A stretch of 64,000 nucleotides of DNA, from NCBI GenBank assembly GCA_013398295.1, contig VZSF01007805.1, positions 364,686 to 428,685 on the forward strand. The letters run 5' to 3'. Position 1 is the stretch's first letter, and the number at the start of each line of letters is the position of its first letter. The position numbers and the translations under genes were made by a program. The notes beneath the pieces were generated by a model. That model ran no database searches. It saw nothing but the letters and a program-made list of their open reading frames with translations, and was not told the origin of the DNA. The DNA comes from Chionis minor. Taxonomy: Eukaryota > Chordata > Aves > Charadriiformes > Chionididae. This document shows, piece by piece, positions 35,431 to 46,512 of the stretch.

Positions 35431-35761
35431 AGGATGGATGACAGAGGTGTGAATTTTGGCTGTAGAAACTTATACACATTGCGCACGTGTTCTGTTTTTC
35501 TCTTCCAGTTTTGGACAAATAATCTGTGCAAAACACCATCCAGCCTGTAGGGGTTTGCAAGGCCTTGCAGCTGGACTACTACACAGGATTTGCAAAGTGT
35601 CTGAAAATTTACCTGTTGTTCCTCTTACGGGATACAGGAGTGTGGAGCTTAGCTGTGCTTTGGCTTCTCTCTGGGAGAGCTTGAAGAAACAGAGCATATA
35701 TGACACAGTGTGATCAAATGCCAGAAGTATTTTGTTCTTCTTTTCTTCCCGTGATTAGTAG
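35431..35761. other. Unique DNA, no gene seen
   Basis: Overlapping frames of 85 codons (plus) and 78 codons (minus) are unrecognised and shadow each other. Confidence 0.45.
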
Positions 35762-35825
35762 CATTATGCAGTTATGCAAATAATCTGTTATTTATATCTA
35801 GACACATTATGCAGTTATGCAAATA
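35762..35825 (+). promoter_or_regulatory. Duplicated POU octamer module
   Basis: A 21-bp sequence beginning CATTATGCAGTTATGCAA is present at 35762-35782 and again, identical, at 35805-35825, a 43-bp period. Each copy ends in a perfect POU octamer ATGCAAAT (35774-35781 and 35817-35824), with a second ATGCA and a SOX-like CATTA just before it. Two identical octamers about four helical turns apart suggest an enhancer module. Function is inferred. Confidence 0.45.
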
Positions 35826-35857
35826 TTCCATAAATAATTAATATTTCCCACAGTTAT

Positions 35858-35879
35858 TTGGGGGGAAATATTCCCCCAA
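35858..35879. repeat. Inverted repeat with G/C arms
   Basis: TTGGGGG (35858-35864), then GAAATATT, then CCCCCAA (35873-35879): 7-bp arms around an AT core, 33 bp after the octamer pair. Confidence 0.7.
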
Positions 35880-36639
35880 AGCATGTAACATCAGCTGTTT
35901 AATATGCCATGTGTATTGTACACACTTCTAGTTGTGTCGTACCTCAGGTACCCAGCTCAGTGAGGCTCCCAAACTCCAGTGCACGGGCCAGTAGCGCTCT
36001 TCAGATTCCAGTGGGGCTATGACTGATCGTATGGAGTAGACTGTTGTCACGTATTAGTTTAGGTCCTCTTCTGCCATCTTTCCATCTGCTTTGTTTTCTT
36101 GATGTAGGCAGTGTCAGAAGGCACTGCAATTCTGGTGTTTGCTGCTGAGCACCAGGTAGGTGGTGAACTCAGAGAGATCTATTCACACTAACTACTTTTA
36201 AACACCTCACTGGACTGCAATTCAGAGTGCAGCACAGGAACCTGAGGGTTAAACTGCCCATGAAGAGGAGAGACTTGGGTGCTTTCAGAGCACCTAAATT
36301 ACAACCCTAGACCTCAGAGGGATAGAGAACATCTGGTATCTCTTTCTTCTGGGCTAGGCTATAGGGATGTCTGGCTGGAGTGGCTCGTAGGAAGCTACTG
36401 AATCATCTTTTAGTCACATAGTGATGTTATGAGGGCATACAGAGAAGGTTTTGAGAGATGTAATAGTGGGAAAAGAGTTGGAAGCATAAAAGGATATGAG
36501 CCAAGCAAGCGAGGCTTTGACTGTGTTCTGCCTGATCAGCTTCTGATACGGACCGTTCGGATGTTGCAGTATTTGCTCAGTTTCAACCAAACTGGAATGT
36601 TGCTGTCAATGCCCAGAGGAAATGTCTTATTTCCTGCAA
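35880..36639. other. Unique DNA, no gene seen
   Basis: One unrecognised frame of 83 codons (36429-36680) that runs into the poly(A) tract. No repeat family was identified. Confidence 0.5.
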
Positions 36640-37010
36640 GAAAAAAAAAAAAAAAAAGAGAGAAAATAAAGGGAAAATAAAGTCCTTACTCTATTGATAC
36701 CTTTGTTTGCTTTTATACTTTAAAACCATTTTGAAAATGGTTAACACAATGAAAGAAACTCCTACCATTTCTTCCAAATATGGTTCTTCCCTTTAAGAAC
36801 TGGAGTATATAAGGAAATAACAGAGAGAAAGCAAGTACAGAAGTATAAAAAGTAAAAAGGAAGTAGCAATGAGATAAAGAGAATACCTCACAAAGGAAAA
36901 GAAATGACAGATAGAAAGGAGCCTGTGTGAAAAAGCAGAAGGGAAAGAAGAGGAAGAAGAGAAGCAAAACAAAACAAAGAGCCCAGAAGAAAAAAAGAAG
37001 TGATGACTAG
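36640..37010. repeat. Poly(A) run and purine-rich low-complexity tract
   Basis: About 18 A in a row near 36641-36657 are followed by GA-rich sequence, strongest at 36820-37000. The complement is CT-rich and yields artefactual Phe/Ser-rich minus-strand frames (36713-37137). Confidence 0.75.
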
Positions 37011-40000
37011 TTGAGGAGAAGACTACAGTGAAGGATAGAAAAGGTGTGGTCAGGGAAATAAATGAACAGGAGCCAGTTTTTTGAAACAAGGGAGTAATTG
37101 TACTGGAACACACCTGAAGAAGGGAAAACAATGCCAAACTAGCTGGGGAGAAAGAACCTTAAAAAAAAGAGAGGGGAAAATGCAATAGAATGAATATGCA
37201 TTTTGTGACGTATAAGATTGTGTTAAGGTTTAGCGTGATTTTGGGTCCCCATAAATGTGCCACTTTTCGATGTAGACTGATATTGCCCAAAGTCATTCTT
37301 TGGCTGTATTGCCTTTAAAAGCAAGACTGATTTCTCGGTTTAGTTAAAGTCAATGAGAGTTTTACCATTTATGGTAAATTTATGCATCTATCCCGCAGCC
37401 CTCTTCCTCTTGTCCCTCCTCCTTCTCCCACTCTTTCATGCTTAAGTACTGTACTAGATGAATAGGCACCATAAAGAGTAGGACTCATACAGCTCACATA
37501 AAATCCAGCTTCCCAGTGTTCACAAAAGGTTATCTATTGAGGCTCTGCCTATCTTCTGCTATCTAATGCAGAGTGAACATTCTGTTTACATTTCTCATAT
37601 ATTTTCCAATCTGCATAAGTCACAGTACAGATTAATAGCCCTACAAAAGTTTGACCTTCCATTCATTTTGTGTTAAGCCTTCTGTCTGAGGGGACACTTT
37701 GTATTTCATGAAGCCAAAATTCTTTTCCCATCATCTCCCAGTGAGAAAAAGTGTAATCTGTATGCAACCGACTTTAGCAGCTGGCTTTCCCTATATCTCA
37801 TCTATAGAATTAAGAGCAAAGATGGCATGAGCCACCAAGCTTGGCCCAAACTCCTCCTAAAGTTCATTGGGATGCATGCGTTTGAACAAATCTTGCCTGA
37901 TTTATGTTTCTGGTGGAAGTCCAGATGAAATTCATTCGTTATGATAAATACAAATTAAAACAGACAAATCGTCTGACTTAGCTTTGAATGTTGGGGTTGA
38001 TTCAAAACCCAAAGTAATACCACGGATGTATGAAGGGGAATGAAGCCTGTGAAAACAATAGAACACAGTATTTATTGTATTTTAATTGCACCCCATCCAA
38101 ACCGCGGCTCTGTCACTGTCTGTGAAGGAGGAGAAGGTAGAGCACGGGCTTTATGCTGTGCCCTGATTTGTGCTTTCAAGCCAGCGTCACGTAGGCAGAG
38201 CACTGCTGTCTGAGTGCCCCTGTGTAGGCAGGGGCCACCAGGCACAAGGCACACCGTCCATGGCTTCAAGTCCCGTCAGCACTTGTCCTGGTAGGGGAAG
38301 GTGTCCTGGTATGGGGAAGATGCCAAACGGAGGGGGTGCACAGTGGCTGCCACGACCCGGCTTTACACCTAGTGTAAGAGGTGCCTGCAAACAACTAGTT
38401 AAAACAACTTCCACTGCCTCAGTGCCAGGACTGCTGCGAGGGGATGGAGGGCACCAAGCATATACTTCCTGCAGTGCAGGATGCTGACAGCCCAGCCTGA
38501 AAGAATCCAGTTGGTTTTTTTTAATTTTAGCTCTAATATTTCTTGCCATGTAAACAATAGCCGGTGTCTTGAGGAGAAGAGAGTGTGAGAAGCAGCAAAT
38601 CATTGTCTGGGGGTGATGGACAGTTGGAGAATGTTGAGTTTAGCAGGGACTGCTAAGCACGGCTGCAGACACTGGAAGCAACATGTTCTCTCCTAGTTAG
38701 GCTTGTAAAGTAAAAGGGAGTGGGCCGTACACATGGCACCACTGTGGCAAAAATCCTAAATTCTCTGTAGCCAAATGTGTCTCTGGGACATTTAAAGCAG
38801 ATTTGCATCCTGCTCTGAAAAGCCTGGGACTAAGAGGGGAAGGGAGAGAAAGGCCTCCCAGATGTCCAGGCAAGATGAATCCTCAAGATCTGTCTGTGGC
38901 CAAGAAGAAAGGTTCACCCTAAGGGAGATCAGCTTTTGGCTGCTGGCAGAGCCAGGAGTTGCCATTCTCGGGGATAAACTCATCTGGGCTGAAAGTGGAG
39001 TGATTTCTCTGAAGCCCATGGAAACTACACCAAATCTTCTACCAAGTGAACCAGGAGTACTTTTCTAAGCTGTGCTTGTTGATTTGTACTTTGTTATCGC
39101 TAGGGATTAATTTTTCAACAACTGAAGCTTGTCAGTTTGGTTTTGGTCATTTGTGGTTTGGATTTTGTTTGGTTTGGCTTTTTGGTGGGAAGCATTAATA
39201 GTAATGCTGTTGAATTTTATAATTACTTAAAATGTATTTGTCATACAGAATATTTACTGATTTAGCATCATAGGAGAAAGAAAAATTGTGCTGGGGAATA
39301 ACTGAATTCATCTGGAAGTTCTCTGCTATGTTTTGTGCTCATTTTCCTTTTTCTTGTACTCTTTGTTAGATATCTGATTTCTAGAACAGCAGAGATTTCC
39401 TTGAAATGAAAATGTTTAAAGGAATCCACTAACCATTGTCCTTGTTAGTTGGAAATGAATGCTTATTGATCAGAAATATTGATCTAGCACTTTAGATTAA
39501 AACAATACTTTTGGTAGTGCAGTCAAAAGAGTTTAAAGACTAAAGTAAAAATGTAACTTCCATGGCTACCAAGTGATCGATCGTAACTGATACCACTGCC
39601 TTGGAACATAAGTTTACTGTGACATCTCTTATCTGCACTGAAGAGTTTGCCCTCATTGCTTTATGCATTATGTATAAATGATTGATGTCAGCTTTAACAT
39701 TTTTTGGAAACAACTTTCATTGTCTTCTGTGCATTTGCAGGGCTGAAAATTATTTATATTAAAGAATTTCTCAGCCAGAATGTAGTAATTAAGAATAAGA
39801 ACAGTCTTCAGTAGCTCCAACCTGCTCCTGCTATTGCATCCGTATAGCGTAGCCCAGAAATAAACAGCCTGTGGTAACTCTTAAGTGGATGTAATAGGCC
39901 TAATTTTCTACTCAGTTCCACCTTTATGACCTCATTCACTTCAGCAAAGGTGGGTAGGTGTGACCAGTCAGTGAACTTGCCTCATATCCATTCTACTAGA

Positions 40001-43000
40001 GCAAATACTTGCTAGTGGGAAAAAAGGTCAGAAACATTACAAACAAACTCTGAAATACGATGAAGATTGGATGCAACACTTCTACTGTTACTGTTACAGG
40101 AAAAGGAAAAAAACCCCACATTATCTGGATAACGTAAGGAGCCTGTGAGCCTGTTGCCCATCAGAATTTATTGGGGACTTGATGCAAAAGTAGACAAATG
40201 AGGTTGTTAAGCGACCCCTTAACTGGAGGCCATAAGAGTTTGTGCAGCCGTGTGTCATACCTGCCTCTAAAAAGCAATGTGAAATGCTCGGAACTAAAAA
40301 ATCCTTGTGCCTAGCTTTCAGAGCAGCAGTCCTGCGGCTGTTAAGAAAAAATATGGGCCTGCTGGGACTGATAATAGCTGATCATCATCACCTATCCCAT
40401 TGCAGTGCTTCTCAGTACACTTTATTTTTTCAGCAGAGAATGTATATTTTGCTTTTGCATGAGGCTAGATTACAAGAAATACTACACTTACATAATAGTG
40501 TAGCAATTCTTTTACTGCTAGCATATACGTCTGCTAACACAGAATCAATGACAAATATCTGTATCTATATAGAAAAATACAAATATTGCATGAATTAATT
40601 CACTTGCTTTTCCTCGTAAGCTAAATGTATCTTTCAATACTGGTACATCTTGCTAAGAGCAGTAATGGAGGCAGAGACACTCAATGATTCTCTTTAGACA
40701 TGAAAAATTAGGCAGGAAGTGCATTCAGCACATGATAAGAACCTGAATATTTTCTCTGGAATGAAAGTGGGTTTGTATGTGAGTCTTGAGGACCAAGGAA
40801 CCCCAGGGCAAAATTATGTTAAAAATGGAACCTCACGTTAATCTTCAAAATCCTAACCCAAGGTATTTATTCCCTTCCTCTGCTCCTAAGCAGAAGTCAT
40901 TCTCATATACTGCTCTGTTAATTCATGAACTTTGCAATGGCCAAGGGAAGGCCCACAGAGGGTAGAGTGGCGATTCCCAAATCTCTTTACAAACACAAAC
41001 TGAATTTAGAGCGCTCCCACATTTCACGGCAGTGGGAGCAACTCTGGGTTTCCAAGTTGTAAACAGAAGAAAAATGTAACCCACTGGGTCTGATTCTTCA
41101 CACCAGGCATTTCCCAATGAAGCTATATCGTCGGATTATCTGTATAAAAGCATGGAGAAGCAAAACCTCCAGATTTCACAGTATTTGCAAAGAAGTAAGA
41201 CATGACTTACCTGTAAATGTCTATCTGCGGTTTTCATTCTGGTTAAAAGTGATCTTTCCAGCTGTTCAGGAAGGACTGCTGATTCATATATTTCCGCATG
41301 TTTTGGTTTTCATTTTAAGCCACCATTCCAGGCATTAACGTGTTAATTGTCAGGGTTGTATAAATTTTAGTAAAGCCATATTATTTTTGCATGGCAACTA
41401 TTAAAAATATTTTTCCTCTTAATTTCACAAGGGATGCTGAGACTTTCAGAGTTTTTCCCTCTTGCAGAGGGGAATAATTTAGATTTTCTTCCATCCCTGT
41501 CATAAGTTGAACAGACGAACAAAACAGATTCTTCAGAGACAATTTTACACAGAGTTACATCCATCCAATTCAATTATAAATTAAATTGACTAACGAACCA
41601 TAGCTCATTATGGGAATCAATTACTCAGAACTGTCTTTGGACCAAAAATGTGGAAAATAAAAAATAATGGTCATACTTCAATATACCAGATTGTAAGTGT
41701 TTGAAAGCTCTGTTTTTCTCTAGCTTGGCATAGACCATCGCCAAAAAGAAATGATAATCATTTGTTTTACTGCTTGTAGAGATGTTCCTGCTTTATGAAG
41801 ACTAGTTACTTCTTGAGTTTGATCTCTTTGGGGCCAGCACCTCGGGCTTTTTTGAGATGACAGGACAACCCTGGAGTAATGTCATCACATGGGGATCTTT
41901 CAGATCAACTTATGCAAATGTGTTATTAAAAGAAGCCACATTTTAGCCTCTGGTGCAACCCAAACAGTAGTAGTGGAAAATGCTATGAGGAAGCATTGGA
42001 GGCATTTTCTTAATAAAATCATTCTTGTGACATAGTCATAGTTGGCACACCCCTCTGGAGTGTTTTTTAGCTGAAATGTGTAGTAAAAGTGAATGTAATA
42101 AAGACAGAGAAAAAAAACCCTGTTAGTTTAAGACTGGTGTGAAATGATGATGAAGGATTATTTAAAGTCGCTAAATAATGCCCTTAGTACAGAGGAATGG
42201 AGGCGTACAGAATAGCTGTTTAGTATAGCTGGTAGTACCCTTTGGACAAAATACCAGCCTGGGCAGCATCGAGGGCAGCACGCACAGAAGCGCGTGGTGG
42301 GTCGCTGCACCAGGACACAAGGAAAGCTCCGGCAGTCCTCCGAAGCATCAGCCCGCTGGGAAACAAGGCGGGCAGAGCTCCTTGGAGGCTTTGCCAGTTC
42401 TCCTTCTGCCATAGCTTCCCGTCAGCTGGTACATGGAGAAAAGCAAGTCAAGTAAAATGTTTTTTAGAGTTCATATGTCAGACCCCTGGTCACTGGAATC
42501 TCTAACAGCTGAGCATTTCCCTGATATAACTCAATGCATATAATTCAGCAGGATTAAAACAAAGTTTTTCACTGGTGTTTAGCTGCCGCAAGATTTTGCA
42601 ACTGAGAGAATCCTGATCTGTGAAGTATGCTTCATTGCTTACTTGTTTCAAAAACATTTCTAACTGGCATGTTGTATAAAATCTTATTGCGTCTTCCCTG
42701 TTCTCTTCCCTCCTGCAGGCAGGGCGGGAGAGCTGCCTCTCTCATTAGGGCTGGCTGTGCTCTCGCAGAAGCAGTTTTCATGAATGGGAGCAGGGCTGAG
42801 GGAAGGCAGGCTGGAAAGCAGGCAGCCAGTTTCACCCTGGATTTGCTTTAGACTGAACGGTTCAAAATGAGGCTTAGCTGGGAAGTCTAATAGTTAGGTT
42901 AATGACCTGTACCTTCCTCACCACCATTATTTCTTATAATCGATCAGAATTTTAAAAGCATATTTCTAATATGCATCAAATGTTGAATATTAATGAGTTG

Positions 43001-43284
43001 CAGAAATATTTTGCATTAGGGACGTGCTCACTGGAATACCAGTGTTATCAGACAGCCAAGACTTTTCCCCCCAGTAATTCCTTTTCCCCGCTGTACCCTT
43101 TTTGCACTGATTGGCAAAGAGTTTTAGGCTGGGAGTTTGAAGTGAGACCAGCATTGCAGCCCAGCAGTCCTTGGCAAACTCTGCCACCACTTTAATTTTA
43201 ACCAATTAGAGCAGCCAATCTTCCTTAGTTCAGAACTATATTAAAAGATATCACATTCAAAGGCTGGACGTGCACGTCATTAAT
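37011..43284. other. Mostly unique DNA, no gene seen
   Basis: Frames of up to 138 codons (38187-38603, minus) are unrecognised, and the 118-codon plus frame at 40242-40598 likewise. A TTTGG-rich low-complexity stretch lies at about 39134-39190. An ATTA- and TTTGCAT-rich patch at about 39630-39780 has enhancer-like texture. A G+C-richer patch lies at about 42250-42420. Confidence 0.45.
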
Positions 43285-43460
43285 TAGGGGTGTCCGGCGA
43301 AGGGGCTGCCCTCAGCTGTCACCAGGGCTATGGCGGGCGCCCCGGCCCACCTGTTGCGGGCAGAGGGGCCTGGTGGAGGCAGCTTCTGCGCGAGGCCTCT
43401 CGGTGGCCTGTGGGGAATTTGCACTAATTAGAATTAGTTGTCCCTCCGCAGTCCGGCTCC
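43285..43460. promoter_or_regulatory. Small CpG cluster next to homeodomain-type sites
   Basis: About 10 CpG dinucleotides fall within about 170 bp, in a region where CpG is otherwise rare. The left side carries CATTAATTAGGGG; the right side carries ACTAATT-AG-AATTAGT (43423-43438), a 7-bp-armed palindrome with two homeodomain cores. It could be a small CpG island promoter or an enhancer. No transcript evidence. Confidence 0.3.
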
Positions 43461-44712
43461 TGACACAAATTGCATTCTGCAGCTTTTTGTTCCACTTGAG
43501 TTCACAGACAAAATAGCCCGTGCCATGTTTGAAATGAAGCAAGGCAATATGAAAGGGTTTTATGTAATTGGTTAATATACTTTAACATTTTAACTAATAT
43601 CTTTGGTGTTGGTTTCTTGAAATGTGTTTGCTTTCTTCTTCTTTTGCTTAATAATTATTTATGATTGCACCATGGGTAATTTTAATACAAGCTTCTTCAG
43701 GTGTCATTAAATCATTGTTGGGCTTGACTGCATGTGTAAGGAAACAAGTGACCTTTAAAGATGATAGTTTGAAGTGGAAGCTGTGATAATGGGGAGCTGC
43801 AGAAGTACACACTGCAGTGGCAAGAAGAAAGAGACCTTTCACACCTATCAAGAGAATAACTTTATTGAATCATACGACCAATAAAGAGAAATTGTTTTTA
43901 AAAAGGTGGAAAGGGCAAGTAAAGGAGGTAAAGGGAACAGTCTGTTGATGAAAATATGGAGAAGGATAGATTGACAGCAAAAGTTGGGAAGTTTCACTCA
44001 TAAGCAGCTGGTGGAAATGAGAAATCCTGTGCATTGCAGAGGCTGACTGCATTAGAGCAGCTCAGCTGCCTGGTGGCACATTTGCCACCCCAGAGCCGGT
44101 GGTGACACCTCAAGGACCTGCCTGGGGAGGTGGCGTGATGGGTAACAAGCCTCTCGCCAACCACTGGGACTGACTGAGACCGGAACTGGGACTGGAATGA
44201 AAAGGATGATTAACCATCCTTGTGGGCATACAAAGAAAGTCACAAAAAATGCACCAGTGAGGCAGTGAATCATAAGCAGCCCTAAAACACTTTTGGGTAT
44301 AGCTGGATGATGAATTCAGGCATCCACCTCCACTACCCCCTGGGATGGCAGAACACACAGGCCAGGCTGTCAGGGAGTCTTTATCTTGATATTGGTGGTG
44401 TTCAGGTTCCAGAAGCATTATCAAGGCCTAGAATGTTCTCTTTGGTTTCCAAGAAAAAAGGGAAGAATAGGGCATAAATGCTGATGAGTTTGCAGAGCTG
44501 GTAGAATTCGAGCACGCGAAATCCACATGAATGTGGTCTTGTCCAGGTTGGATTCCATATCTCTTGTCTGTACATGGGTATTTTGTGGCTCTTCTATTGG
44601 TGGAAATACATATTTTTTCATAAAATTGTAGAAATGCACAAAATGTTATTCAGATGTTGGAGAACTAAAGGGCATGAGGGTTACTGTCAGCCTATTGATG
44701 ATCCCAAATATT
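43461..44712. other. Unique DNA, no gene seen
   Basis: Overlapping minus-strand frames of up to 104 codons (44110-44424) are unrecognised. No repeat until the CR1 copy starts. Confidence 0.5.
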
Positions 44713-45943
44713 TCATAGAATCATAGAATAGCTCAGGTTGAAAAGGACCTTAAAGATCATCTAGTTCCAACCCCTCTGCCCTGGGCAGGGACACCTTCCA
44801 CTAGACCAGGTTGCTTAAAGCCCCATCCAGCCTGATCTTGAACACTTCCAGGGATGAAGCATCCAGAATTTCTCTGGGCAGCCTGTTCCACTGTCTCACC
44901 ACTCTCATAGGGAAATATTTCTTCCTCGTATCTAATCTAAATCTCCCCTCTTCCAGTTTGAAGCCATTACCCCTCATTCTGTCATTACATACCTTGTAAA
45001 AAGTCCCTCTCCAGCTTACTTGTAGGTCCCCTTCAGATACTGGAAAGCTGCTATAAGGCCTCCCTGGAGCCTTCTCTTCTCCAGGTTGAACAACCCCAAC
45101 TCTCTCAGCCTGTGTTCATAGGAGAAGTGCTCCAGTACTCTCATCATTTTTGTGGCTTTCCTCTGGACCTGCTGCAACAGGTCTATGTCCTTCTTGTGCT
45201 GAGGACTCTAAAACTGGACACAGTACTCCAGGTGGGGTCTCACCAGAGTGGAGTAGATGGGGAGAATCACCTCCCTCAACCTGCTGGCCACACTTTTTTT
45301 CATGCAGTATGGGATACAGTTGGCTTTCTGGGCTGTGAGCGCACATTGCCGGCTCATGTTGAGCTTCTCGTTCACCAACACCCACAAGTCCCTCTCCTCA
45401 GGGTTGCTGTCAATCCATTCTCTGCCCAGCCTGTACTTGTGCTTGGGATTGCCACGATCCAGGTGAAAGACCTTGCACTTGGCCTTGTTGAACTTCATGA
45501 GGTTGGTACGGGCCCACCTCTCAAGCATGTCCAGGTTCTGCTGGCTGGCATCCCTTCCCTCCAGCATATCGATCCTGCCACACAGTTTGATGTTGTCAGC
45601 AAACATGCTCAATCCCGCTGTGCATGTCGCTGGCAAAGATGTTAAACAGCACCAGTCCCAGTACCGACCCCTGAAGGACACCACTTGTCACTGTTTTCCA
45701 CTTGGACATTGAGCCGTTGACCGCAACCCTTTGAGTGCGACCATCCAGCCAGTTCCTTACCCACCAAGTGGTCCATCCATCAAATCCAAGTCTCTCCAAT
45801 TTAGAGACCAGGATGTCATGCGGGACAGTGTCAAACACGTTGCATAAGTCCAGGTAGATGACGTCTGTCGCTCTCCCCTTATCCAGCCACGTTGTAACCT
45901 CATTGTGGAAGGTCACCAAATTTTTCAAGCATGACTTCACTTA
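44713..45943 (-). pseudogene. CR1 LINE ORF2 fragment, decayed
   Basis: This is the longest CR1 copy here (about 1.23 kb, minus strand). It encodes the second half of the CR1 reverse transcriptase. The first frame (45940-45596) carries [18 protein letters not shown] (motif A, Asp near 45850) and [10 protein letters not shown] (motif B). A net frameshift at about 45600-45630 moves the reading to the frame 45684-45208, which carries FADN at 45592-45603 where CR1 has FADD (motif C), then MKFNKAKCKVFHL and RPHLEYCVQF. A TAG follows where CR1 normally has Trp (45208-45210). Another in-frame TAA and further drift follow before the 3' tail, which ends in two ATTCTATG units (plus-strand CATAGAATCATAGAAT at 44714-44729). 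5'-truncated near 45943. Loss of a catalytic Asp, a frameshift and stops make it inactive. The 177-codon plus-strand frame at 45112-45645 is a shadow. Confidence 0.92.
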
Positions 45944-46450
45944 ATTTCACTCAATTTTTTTTTACTTTCCTTTATGTGTATTTTCCCTTGCAAAAGAATA
46001 TCACAAGTGCTAGTGACAACTTTAACCCAAGTAAATTATCAATAACCATTATTACATAAATATATTAGAGGTATGTTTTTTTAAAATTGCTAATTGCTGG
46101 CTTGATCCTGATCTAATTAAAAGCAATGGTAAATTTCTGCTGTGTGTAAAGGAAGTAGAGTAACTAAGTGCTTCCCACTGTCTCTATTCATGATATATCT
46201 CTGAAATTATAATTTTCTTCAAATTTATTCATTATTTGAATTTCATTTCCTATCTAGTATTTATTGACATTATATTCCATATCCTGTTAAAGCATCTAGA
46301 TTCATTTATTAAGCTGTTGCTTAGTTATGATGATGGTATTTTGCCAAACCCATGCATTCAAAAACCATGATTCAGAAACCCTAAAATTATGAAACTAGGC
46401 TAAATCACGAGGTTTGTATTAAGTGCATTTTGTCTTTTTTTATCTCTTTA
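45944..46450. other. AT-rich DNA, nothing recognised
   Basis: No frame over 60 codons and no repeat. A T run sits at the CR1 junction. Confidence 0.5.
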
Positions 46451-46455
46451 GTGTT

Positions 46456-46512
46456 TGTGTACACTGTGTATACACACAGTATACACAGAATACACACTGT
46501 GTGTGTGTGTGT
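46456..46512. repeat. TG/CA-rich palindromic microsatellite
   Basis: Alternating GT and AC runs include ACTGTGT-ATAC-ACACAGT (46463-46480) and end in (TG)n at about 46498-46512. Such alternating purine-pyrimidine DNA can fold back or adopt Z-form. Confidence 0.75.

Noticed and set aside
36713..37137. Phe/Ser-rich minus-strand ORFs that look like membrane proteins
   Set aside because: They are translations of a CT-rich complement of a purine-rich tract.
40242..40598. 118-codon plus-strand ORF with hydrophobic segments
   Set aside because: No recognisable family; an isolated single frame in AT-rich DNA with no promoter or splice evidence.
45112..45645. 177-codon plus-strand ORF
   Set aside because: It lies antisense to CR1 ORF2; its length comes from the codon structure of the CR1 on the other strand.
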